The notes under the pieces were generated by a model. That model did not search any database and was not told the DNA's origin. It saw only the letters and a program-made list of their open reading frames with translations. A program made the position numbers and the translations under genes. A stretch of DNA of 31,051 bases from DASWIP01 sp036397635 (GTDB taxonomy: Bacteria > Actinomycetota > AC-67): the NCBI GenBank assembly GCA_036397635.1, contig DASWIP010000023.1, positions 1 to 31,051 of the forward strand, read 5' to 3'. This document shows positions 1 to 6,677 of this stretch, piece by piece (position 1 is the first letter of the stretch; every line of letters begins with the position of its first letter).

Positions 1-2
1 CG

Positions 3-84
3 ATGTCTACGGAGCTTGAGCGTGCGCGTGAGGCGTACGACCAGCGGCAGTGGAACGACGCGTACAACGGCTTTGTAGCAGTAG
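3..84 (+). pseudogene. N-terminal fragment of a LuxR-family regulator-like protein
   Basis: An ATG at position 3 opens a frame whose first ~25 residues (MSTELERAREAYDQRQWNDA, then YNGF) resemble the opening helix common to many actinobacterial LuxR-type regulators. The similarity stops at about position 80. After that the same frame reads as non-coding while another frame becomes AbiEi-like. I read this as the 5' stub of a gene cut by insertion or deletion and joined to the next remnant. The resemblance is from memory of the family and the fragment is very short, so the identity is tentative. Confidence 0.35.
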
Positions 85-531
85 TCTGGGAGAGAGTCTC
101 GTTTCGGCACGGGGAAGCCACCGATCGACGAGGTTGTCTACAAGCTTTGCAAGGGTCGGGGCGTGGGCCCAGCGGGCTGGTCTGCTACGTACGCGCTCGG
201 CGTATCGACGCAACTGCCAGCTCGTCGGGAGTACGCAGTGGTGGGGGCCCCGCCCTCCGGACTGGGCAACGTGCGGATCGTGTCTCGGAAGAACCTCGCA
301 CGCATCGACTTGCGGCCACTCGAGATCGCGCTCCTGGAGGCGCTGCGCTCGTGGCCGACGTTCAGCGAAGTGGACTGGGATGAGTTCGTTCGACGTATCG
401 AGGGCCTCGTCAACGAAGGCGAGATCCGTCTAGCCCCGGTCCTCAAGGCTGGTGGGAACGATCCATCTCGCAACCTCCGAACCCATCTGGGCAGGCTGGT
501 TGAGGATGTCGAACGTGCAGACGATCGGTGA
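85..531 (+). pseudogene. AbiEi-like (DUF6088) antitoxin, N-terminus missing
   Basis: The frame is open from 85 to a TGA at 529-531. It begins with a stretch typical of the middle of DUF6088/AbiEi antitoxins (SRFGTGKPPIDEVVYKLCKG) and continues through the characteristic segment ALGVSTQLPA, the beta-strand run YAVVGAPPSGLGNVRIVSRKN and the helical NLARIDLRPLEIALLEALR. Nothing corresponding to the N-terminal winged-helix half of the family is present upstream, where an unrelated LuxR-like stub abuts it. The first usable start is a GTG at 163, which would give 122 aa. The next gene, an AbiEii-like toxin remnant, begins with a GTG overlapping this stop (GTGA), as in intact AbiE operons. I infer a dead or partial antitoxin of a type IV TA/phage-exclusion module. 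Confidence 0.6.
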
Positions 532-1090
532 CCCGGCTGCGCGACGATCTCGACGACCTTTGCCGCGCTCTCAGTCAGGGTAAGCGAGCACTTCGGTATC
601 CCGGAGGCCTTCGTTGAGAAGGACTACTGGGTAACAGAGCTCCTTCGAAGCATCGCGAAGCCCATCGACGATGCCATCGCGATCTTCAAAGGCGGGACGA
701 GCCTGTCCAAGGCCTACGGGTTGATCGAACGGTTCTCGGAAGACATCGACATCCTGCTGCTCGTGACCCGCGAGGACAGCAAGGACTTCGGCAAGGGAAG
801 CTTCGACAAGATCCTGAAACGGATCTGCGCGCGCGCCGGTCGAGATCTGGACATTCCCCCCGGGGAGACAGAAGACCTTCGGGAAGACAGGGGTTCCGTC
901 GCGATGTTCGCTACGTCTACGATGCCCAGCTCATGTCGGGCGCTTTGAAAGAAGGGCTTCTCGAGATGGGACGTCGAGGCGGTTCTACGCCGCGGGCGTC
1001 GCGCGAGATCCCTTCACGAGCGGCTGAGCTTGCCGCTGATGCCGACGAGCAGAGCACGCGATGGGACCTGCCGTTCGTCCCGAGACCGGA
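528..1090 (+). pseudogene. AbiEii-like nucleotidyltransferase toxin, frameshifted remnant
   Basis: A GTG at 528 overlaps the upstream stop and reads VTRLRDDLDDLCRALS. The frame then changes near 580-590 to the one carrying SEHFGIPEAFVEKDYWVTEL, FKGGTSLSKAYGLIERFSED and IDI. That second segment contains the AbiEii hallmark: GGTSLSK followed by RFSEDIDI, the metal-binding SxD-x-D nucleotidyltransferase motif. Near 890-897 the frame changes back (about one base missing), giving RDVRYVYDAQLMSGALKEG and then LLEMGRRGGSTP, another family-typical block. Similarity fades after about 1060-1090, well short of a full ~280-300-aa protein. With two frame changes and a lost C-terminus it cannot make a normal toxin. 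It follows the antitoxin remnant in the usual AbiE order. Confidence 0.65.
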
Positions 1091-1424
1091 AGGGGGGTTT
1101 GCCAACAGTCCTGCGTTCGATCTCGGTCATCCATGCTCGAACTCCCTTCGCGCGGGCTATGAGGCGGCGCGGGGCCTCATCTACGGATCGGTCCCCAGCT
1201 TCGCCCAGTGCATAGGTCGGTGCGCTCAGCCGCCGACGTACTCTGAAGCGTCGGGAGTTCGAGCAGCGTGCGCCTCGGAGCCTCCCGGCGCTGGAATCTG
1301 GGCCGCATCTGGGCCACAAGACGTTGCGAAACGGTGAGAAACGATGCGAAGCGTTGCTGAATCGTTTCCGCAGCGCACCGGCCACATCCGGTCGTTCCGC
1401 AGGTAGCCGCGACCTGACGACGCA
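1091..1424. other. Gene-free stretch with integration-linked repeats
   Basis: I see no convincing gene here; the open frames lack recognisable motifs on either strand. Two direct copies of ATCTGGGCC lie at 1296-1304 and 1307-1315. An inverted repeat lies at 1338-1368, just before the tRNA 3' fragment. The stretch may be what remains of the attachment-site-proximal end of a mobile element. Confidence 0.4.
1338..1368. repeat. Inverted repeat upstream of the tRNA fragment
   Basis: GAAACGAT (1338-1345) is matched by its exact reverse complement ATCGTTTC (1361-1368) across a 15-base loop. It lies 56 bases before the tRNA-derived sequence, where integrase arm sites or a hairpin could occur. No T-run follows, so it is not an obvious terminator. 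Confidence 0.45.
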
Positions 1425-1468
1425 GACTCATGATCCGTCGGTTCCTGGTTCGAGCCCAGGCGGGCCCA
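1425..1468 (+). other. 3' fragment of a CAU-anticodon tRNA, putative att site
   Basis: The segment has the 3' half of a tRNA: anticodon loop CTCATGA (CAT at the anticodon), 3' anticodon stem TCCGT, T-stem CCTGG, T-loop TTCGAGC, T-stem CCAGG, acceptor strand CGGGCCC and discriminator A at 1468. The 5' half is absent: no GGGCCCG acceptor strand precedes it and the bases before the anticodon loop do not pair properly. A tRNA 3' end without its 5' half is the usual footprint of an element that integrated into a tRNA gene, so I call it attL or attR. The anticodon would fit tRNA-Met or tRNA-Ile2. Confidence 0.75.
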
Positions 1469-1599
1469 CGTCTTGAGTTGACCTGCGGAAACGCGAAGTC
1501 CGTTTACCCATAACACGAACCAAGGTCTTGCGGCGGTAGACGGACGACTGGGAAGCGGTAAAGGGAGTTCAGGGCCGGATGGTTTCCCCCGCGCCGCAT

Positions 1600-1830
1600 T
1601 CAGTCCTTGTCCGGCCGATCCCCGAGCCTCGTCGGATCCTGTTCGAGGGCTCGTCGTCGCACCGCCCGTCGAATCACCTCGGCAAGGAGTCTTACGACCT
1701 CTTGTGCTTCGTCCTCGGACAACTCAACGAACGTTGGCGGCAGGAGCCGGATCGGTTCGTGGGTCGCCCGACGCCTCATAGCCTTTCGGTCGCCTTCTTC
1801 GCGTGAGGCGTGTTCTCGCCTCTCGGGCAT
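1600..1830 (-). CDS. Small hypothetical protein, possibly mobile-element associated
   Basis: The product is 76 aa, with a basic N-terminus followed by RLLPPTFVELSEDEAQEVV and a helix-rich, arginine-rich tail. The codons have high GC at third positions, and AAGGAAGG precedes the ATG at 1830 by about 8 bases. An internal ATG at 1779 would give a 59-aa form starting MRRRATHEP. From memory, small proteins with a PPTFVEL-type motif occur near recombinases in actinobacteria, but no recombinase is visible here. It sits just beyond the tRNA-derived att-like site, which fits leftover island cargo. Function unknown. Confidence 0.45.
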   Translation of the reverse strand: MPERREHASREEGDRKAMRRRATHEPIRLLPPTFVELSEDEAQEVVRLLAEVIRRAVRRRALEQDPTRLGDRPDKD

Positions 1831-1895
1831 GCCGCTGCCTTCCTTGGTGCTCGGTTACCAGGGCCGGGTCGGGACGCACAAGGGTGAGCCGGGGT

Positions 1896-2369
1896 TCACG
1901 GTGTAATTGTGATGTCGCCTGTGGCGAGGGGCCTCCCGATATCGTTGATGCCTGTCGTACCGCACGCACCGGATCCGCCTTCCGTGGAGAGGATCATGCG
2001 ATCGCCGAAGCCAACGGGCCGGATGACGAGGTCGTAGATCGTGACGTAGTGGCGAACGCCGTCGTTATCGATGCCCGACGCCTCGGCGAGGTGGAACGGC
2101 AGATAGGGCGGGATCGGATAGACAGGCTGATGCCAGGACACCGCGAGGCATTCGAGCGTGATCTCCACCACCCCCGCGGCGCCCGGCCGAGTGAGACGGA
2201 CCATTCCCGGGACGTCGCCGAATGCCGTATGAGCGTTGACCTGGAACACCGTCCCGTCGTCGAGCACCCCAGCTCCGGTAACAGCGTGGTCGCGATCGGG
2301 AGCTGAGCTCGCGAGCGTCGGCAGGATCAGGGTGACCGAGAGGATCAAGAGTACGGCGAGCCTGGCCAT
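1896..2369 (-). CDS. Secreted hypothetical protein
   Basis: The product is 157 aa. The ATG at 2369 was chosen because GGGAGG lies 6 bases upstream of it and because it opens a clear signal peptide (MARLAVLLILSVTLILPTLA, cleavage probably after ASSA). The mature part looks beta-rich (DGTVFQVNAHTAFGDVPGMV, then RLT) and has two cysteines that could form one disulfide. It matches no family I recognise. It diverges from the beta-propeller gene at 2647, and the 277-base gap between them holds a palindromic operator. The longer upstream frame is not supported by a ribosome site. Confidence 0.75.
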   Translation of the reverse strand: MARLAVLLILSVTLILPTLASSAPDRDHAVTGAGVLDDGTVFQVNAHTAFGDVPGMVRLTRPGAAGVVEITLECLAVSWHQPVYPIPPYLPFHLAEASGIDNDGVRHYVTIYDLVIRPVGFGDRMILSTEGGSGACGTTGINDIGRPLATGDITITP

Positions 2370-2581
2370 CGTTGCCTCCCTGGATCGGGGTGGAGCGGAC
2401 CTTTCGAGCGGCTCGTCGGTCCGCGCTCCCCACGCTGCCAGGCTTCTGACCTGGTGGAATCCGTAGCGGGGTACCGATATCTGATGCACCGCGTCGCCGA
2501 GGACGCCCTGCTCGCCGCGAGACACACGGCGCTGATGGCAGGAAAGTGATGCGCATCGGACGAAGTCCCTGGTAGGAAGGA

Positions 2582-2602
2582 CATCCGTAGGTCATACGGA
2601 TG
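2582..2602. promoter_or_regulatory. Palindromic operator CATCCGTA-N5-TACGGATG
   Basis: The arms CATCCGTA (2582-2589) and TACGGATG (2595-2602) are perfect reverse complements around a 5-base spacer (GGTCA). The site ends 44 bases before the GTG of the beta-propeller gene and lies in the divergent intergenic region. The same 7-base core arms with the same 5-base spacing recur at 6591-6611 before the DUF6351 gene. Spacing and symmetry suit a dimeric DNA-binding protein. The LuxR-type regulator encoded between the two sites is the obvious candidate, but that link is inferred. Confidence 0.7.
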
Positions 2603-2646
2603 CTCGGCGAGACGGGCGGTGCTTGCATGGCCGGGGAGGAGGCGAC

Positions 2647-3618
2647 GTGAGACGGACGGCTTTCATCTCATCGATCCTTGTTGCGCTCGGACTGCTACCG
2701 GCGGCCGTGGGCGCTGCGGGATCCGAGCACCCGATCGTGTACATGGGCTTGAACGACGCCGACTTCGACCTGTTCATGCTGACTCCGGACGGCAGGCGGC
2801 CGATCGTGACCGCTGCGGGTCACGACTGCGGTCCCGCGATCGCGGTCGACGGGCGGCTCGTGTTCGCGAGCGCGCGCGAAGGCGTGATGGATCTCTACCT
2901 GCAGACGGGTCCGGACGCGGAACCGGTTCGCCTGACGTCGTCGAGCGTCGCGGCTCTTTTCCCATCCTGGTCGCCTGATGGTGGATGGATCGCGTACGGC
3001 AAGGACGGCGCCATCTGGAAGATGCGACCCGACGATCCCTCCACCGAGCAGCGACTCACCGATGCGAGCAGCGGGCTCTATCACAGCGCCCCGGTCTGGT
3101 CGCCGGACGGAGCGATGATCGCGTACTGGGTCGGTGCCGATCCCATCGGACTCGTCCCTGTCCCTCCCTCGATCTGGATCGTGGGCGCCGATGGGTCGGA
3201 CGCAAGGCCGCTGATCGAGGACGCTCTCGAGCCTGCGTGGCATCCGGACGGAACCGTGATCGCATTCGCCAGCACTGCCGGGCGCGCGCCGGGCTTCTCC
3301 GACCTTGCCGCAATCGACTTCGACCCGGACAGCGGAACCGTCATGACAACGACGCGACGGGTCCTGCACGGCGGGGCCGGAGCGGCCTTCGCGCCGACGT
3401 ATTCGCCGGAGGGATCGCTCGCCTACGCCTACGATCCCGACGGCAGGGCCCTCCCGGCGTCCCTTCCGAATCCGGGGGAAGGCTCACACGACCTGTGGGT
3501 GGGAGGACCCGAACCGTCGCAGATCTGGGTGCTGGGTGAGGCCGAGGCGCGGACAGCCGACCCGTTCGGTGCGAGCAATCCGTCGTTCGCGCCACACGCC
3601 GGGTGGTGGGGTTCATAG
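2647..3618 (+). CDS. Secreted TolB-like beta-propeller (PD40 repeat) protein
   Basis: The product is 323 aa. The start is GTG at 2647, with GGGGAGGAGG 4 bases upstream. Residues 1-24 form a signal peptide (basic VRRT, hydrophobic core ending GLLPAAVGAAG). The rest has PD40/WD40-like blades marked by SWSPDG, VWSPDG, AWHPDG and TYSPEG at roughly residues 105, 150, 200 and 245, each followed by an xIAY/xIAF strand, as in TolB and related periplasmic or extracellular propellers. The protein probably binds another protein or a ligand; no catalytic motif is evident. It is preceded by the palindromic operator and followed after 44 bases by the LuxR-type regulator in the same orientation, so the two may be co-transcribed. 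Confidence 0.85.
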   Translation: MRRTAFISSILVALGLLPAAVGAAGSEHPIVYMGLNDADFDLFMLTPDGRRPIVTAAGHDCGPAIAVDGRLVFASAREGVMDLYLQTGPDAEPVRLTSSSVAALFPSWSPDGGWIAYGKDGAIWKMRPDDPSTEQRLTDASSGLYHSAPVWSPDGAMIAYWVGADPIGLVPVPPSIWIVGADGSDARPLIEDALEPAWHPDGTVIAFASTAGRAPGFSDLAAIDFDPDSGTVMTTTRRVLHGGAGAAFAPTYSPEGSLAYAYDPDGRALPASLPNPGEGSHDLWVGGPEPSQIWVLGEAEARTADPFGASNPSFAPHAGWWGS

Positions 3619-3662
3619 CAGAGTCTGGTCCTGCTTCCGGACCTCGTTCTTGGGTTGACGGC

Positions 3663-6428
3663 ATGGGGGGCGTCGCGAGCCTGATCGGACGCAACGAAGA
3701 GTTCGATCTGTTGCAAGGCATGGTGGCGCACGCACGCGATGGCTCCGGCGGCGTGGGGCTGATCGAGGGCGAGCCCGGGATCGGGAAGACCACGCTGCTT
3801 GCGGCCGTCGCCGACGATGCCGCCCGTTCGGGTTCGGCGGTCGTCCGCGGCGCCGCCCAGGCGCTCGAGCGTGACCGACCCTTCGCCGCCTTGGCCGATG
3901 CGTTCGGTCTGGCTCCGTCCGCGGCGCATCCGCGTTGCGCGGAGATCGGCGAGCTGATCTACGGCGGGATCGGCCGTGAGGCATCCGATGCTCGCTTCCT
4001 GGCCGTGGAGAACATCACCGATCTCATCGAAGAGCAGGCGCTCTCGCGGCCGCTATTGCTCGTGCTGGAAGACCTGCACTGGGCTGATCCGGCGACGCTG
4101 CTCGTGCTGCACCGACTCACCGCCACCGTGGCCCAGCTTCCGATCGCACTCATCGCGACGCTGCGGCCACTGCCCCGGTCGCAGCAACTCCACCATGTCA
4201 TCGAGCAGTTCGCAGCACATGGGGCGCGCTCCATCACGCTACAGCCATTGTCGGGTCGGGACGTTGCCGCCTTCGTTGCGACCCGCCTCGGCGCGACCGC
4301 GGGGCCCGGGTTGTCAAAGGTCCTGGCGGGCGCCGCCGGGAACCCGCTGTTCCTCAGCGAGGTCCTCGCCGCGCTCGAGCAGGAGGAGCTGCTCGTTCGC
4401 GAGCATGACCTCGTGGACGTGAGCGAGGCTTCGTTGCCGCCGTCCGTAACACTCACGATCCTGCGCCGCATGACGTACCTGTCACACGACACCCTGGAGA
4501 TGCTGCGCATCTGCTCGGTGCTCGGGACGGCGTTCTCACTCACCGACCTCGCCCGCATGATGGATCGTTCCGTCCCGGAACTGCTTCCGATGATCGATGA
4601 AGCCACGCAGCTCGGCGTGCTCGGTGAAGAGGAAGGAGCGATCGCGTTTCGTCATGATCTGATCCGCGACGCGATCTACGATGACATGCTGACGCCGGTG
4701 CGCACCGGCCTGCACCATCGCGCCGCGCGCACGCTTATCGACGCGGGCGCTCCGGCGATGCGCATCGCCCCTCACATCACGCTCGGAGCCGAGCCGGGGG
4801 ACGCCGAGGCCGTCGATTGGCTGCGCAGGACAGCAACCCGGATGAAGTCGTTGCCCCACGTCGCCGCCGATCTGCTCGATCGCGCGGTCGAGATCGCCGG
4901 ATCCGATCTCGACATCGAGCTGCGGCTCCGATGGGTCGATGCGTTGGTGGAGGCTGGTCGTGGCGCGCAAGCCCTGAGCGCCGCACGCGAGGCGGTGGCA
5001 GAGGACGGCAGTATCAGGTCACGGATCTCGCTCGTCACTGCTTTGGGTGTCGCGTGGCGGCTCCAGGAGGGCGCCGAGGAGGCGGAGGCTGTCGCCTGGG
5101 ACGTCGCAGCCACGCCCACGCAGCGTGCGGAGATGCTGGCTGTGGCTGCGGGAAACCGAACCTATGCGGATCGTTCGCGCGCGGAGCAGCAAGCCCTGGA
5201 GGCGCTGAAGCTGGCACGAGAGACCGGCGCGCGCCGCGCCGAGATCCTCGCCACAGCGGCGTTGCTGACGTGCGCCTTCCGCGACGGGTACGTGGAGCGG
5301 GCGTGGAGATTGTGGGAGGAGAACAGGGAGGCGTTCACGGAGGTCAGCCTCCCTGCTCCGTACAACCTTTACTCGATCCTGTCGGCCGCTGGGAATCCAT
5401 ATCTGGCCCTCGTTGGTGACCGGTTCGATGCCGCGCGGCGAGGACTCGACGACGCGCGGGACGTCAAGAATCAGGGCTACAGCATCTCAGCCTGGTATCA
5501 CTGGCAGCGCGCGTCGCTTGAGATGTGGAGCGGTCGCTGGGATGAAGCGATCGCCGTCGGGGAGGCCGGTCTCGCCGTGTGCGGGGAGGGGGGTTTGCAG
5601 TTCGAGGCCTCGATGACCCACGAAGCCCTTTGCCTGATCGCCATCCACCGTGGCGACTTCGACAGTGCGGACGAGCATCTCCGAGCGATGCCCACGGCCA
5701 TGTGGACGCGGGCGCTGCTCGCCGAGGCGAAAGGTGACACCGAGACCCTCGAGCGGACGCTGGACCAGTACCGGCAGGCCGTAAACGATCCGAGCCCCTG
5801 GATGATGCCGACCATGGTCCTGGTCGGGCCCGAGTGGGTCCGCCTATACGTAGAGGTGGGGGATCCGGACAGCGCGCGCATCCTCACCGAGGTGGTCGAG
5901 GAAGGAGCGCGCCGCATGCAGACCCCGACCGCTGAAGGCGCTGCGCTCCGAGCGCGCGGTCTGCTCGAAGGTGATCCGGAGCTGCTCTTGAAGGCCGTGG
6001 CGACTCATCGGCTCGGTCCACGCCCCTTCCTGACCGCGCAAGCATGCGAAGATGCCGGGGCCGCGCTGCCCTCCGATCCTCAGCGGGCCGATGAAGCGAT
6101 CGCGCTGCTGCGGGAGGCGCTCGAGGTCTACGTATCGGTCGAAGCGTCGCGGAACATCGCGCGCACAGAGGCGCGGCTGCGTGCGCGCGGCGTTCGACGC
6201 GCGCGGGGCCCGCGTCCCGGCCGGCCGAAGTTCGGGTGGGAGAGCCTGACCGACTCCGAGCGCCGGGTTGTCGCGCTCGTTCCCGAGGGGTTGTCCTATC
6301 GCGAGATCGGCGAGCGCCTATTCATCTCGAAGCGAACGGTCGAGACCCACATCGCCCATGCGTTCGCCAAGTTGGGGATCTCCTCGCGGCGAGAACTCGC
6401 CGACGAGGTCCGGCGCCAGGGGCGATGA
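3663..6428 (+). CDS. LuxR-family ATPase transcriptional regulator (LAL type)
   Basis: The product is 921 aa, a typical size for large ATP-binding LuxR regulators. The N-terminal AAA/NACHT-like ATPase has Walker A GEPGIGKT at residues 36-43 and Walker B LLLVLEDLHWAD near 131-142. A long alpha-helical, TPR-like middle follows. A C-terminal LuxR/GerE helix-turn-helix (about 855-915) contains LTDSERRVVALV and the recognition helix region SKRTVETHIAHAFAKLGI. ATG 3663 was chosen because MGGVASLIGRNEEF is the usual family opening; a GTG at 3603 would overlap the preceding gene. The family senses ligands or proteins through the ATPase/TPR part and activates nearby metabolic genes. Its target is likely the secreted hydrolase cluster downstream, given the repeated palindrome on both sides of this gene. 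Confidence 0.93.
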   Translation: MGGVASLIGRNEEFDLLQGMVAHARDGSGGVGLIEGEPGIGKTTLLAAVADDAARSGSAVVRGAAQALERDRPFAALADAFGLAPSAAHPRCAEIGELIYGGIGREASDARFLAVENITDLIEEQALSRPLLLVLEDLHWADPATLLVLHRLTATVAQLPIALIATLRPLPRSQQLHHVIEQFAAHGARSITLQPLSGRDVAAFVATRLGATAGPGLSKVLAGAAGNPLFLSEVLAALEQEELLVREHDLVDVSEASLPPSVTLTILRRMTYLSHDTLEMLRICSVLGTAFSLTDLARMMDRSVPELLPMIDEATQLGVLGEEEGAIAFRHDLIRDAIYDDMLTPVRTGLHHRAARTLIDAGAPAMRIAPHITLGAEPGDAEAVDWLRRTATRMKSLPHVAADLLDRAVEIAGSDLDIELRLRWVDALVEAGRGAQALSAAREAVAEDGSIRSRISLVTALGVAWRLQEGAEEAEAVAWDVAATPTQRAEMLAVAAGNRTYADRSRAEQQALEALKLARETGARRAEILATAALLTCAFRDGYVERAWRLWEENREAFTEVSLPAPYNLYSILSAAGNPYLALVGDRFDAARRGLDDARDVKNQGYSISAWYHWQRASLEMWSGRWDEAIAVGEAGLAVCGEGGLQFEASMTHEALCLIAIHRGDFDSADEHLRAMPTAMWTRALLAEAKGDTETLERTLDQYRQAVNDPSPWMMPTMVLVGPEWVRLYVEVGDPDSARILTEVVEEGARRMQTPTAEGAALRARGLLEGDPELLLKAVATHRLGPRPFLTAQACEDAGAALPSDPQRADEAIALLREALEVYVSVEASRNIARTEARLRARGVRRARGPRPGRPKFGWESLTDSERRVVALVPEGLSYREIGERLFISKRTVETHIAHAFAKLGISSRRELADEVRRQGR

Positions 6429-6590
6429 TGACTGTAACGACTCCGCCAGGACACGGAGCAGTCCCAGCCATCCGGCGAATGGGATCGCGGCTTGACCTTC
6501 TCGGCCGGCGTAGCCGGTCAGGGGTCTGATGGTCTGTACTCGGATGCGCAGTACCACCCAGGCATCCTGTCTGAGCGACCGGGCATCAGG

Positions 6591-6611
6591 CATCCGTACG
6601 CGATACGGATA
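6591..6611. promoter_or_regulatory. Second copy of the ATCCGTA-N5-TACGGAT operator
   Basis: CATCCGTA (6591-6598) and TACGGAT (6604-6610) form a perfect 7-base inverted repeat around CGCGA, with the outer eighth pair mismatched (C/A). The core arms and the spacer length are identical to the site at 2582-2602. It ends about 67 bases before the chosen start of the DUF6351 gene. Confidence 0.7.
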
Positions 6612-6631
6612 TCGTCCGATCTCCCTCCAGA

Positions 6632-6652
6632 TCTCCCTACACGGTACGGATG
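6632..6652. promoter_or_regulatory. Degenerate third operator-like site
   Basis: A perfect right arm, TACGGATG (6645-6652), has a left arm TCTCCCTA at the correct 5-base spacing that matches the consensus at 5 of 8 positions. It starts 41 bases downstream of the start of the perfect site, roughly four helical turns, which would suit cooperative binding. The direct repeat ATCTCCCT (6619-6626 and 6631-6638) overlaps it. Confidence 0.45.
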
Positions 6653-6677
6653 GATGAACTCCACCGGACCGAGAACA

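Noticed and set aside
933..1337. Independent 134-aa gene in this frame
   Set aside because: Its first third is the continuation of the AbiEii-like toxin after a frameshift; the remainder shows no coding features I can support.
1425..1468. Complete tRNA-Met gene
   Set aside because: The 5' acceptor strand and D-arm cannot be found upstream and the 5' anticodon stem mispairs; only the 3' half is present.
2370..2525. N-terminal extension of the secreted protein at 1896-2369
   Set aside because: The extension would bury the signal peptide, lacks a ribosome site, and the inner ATG has GGGAGG at good spacing.
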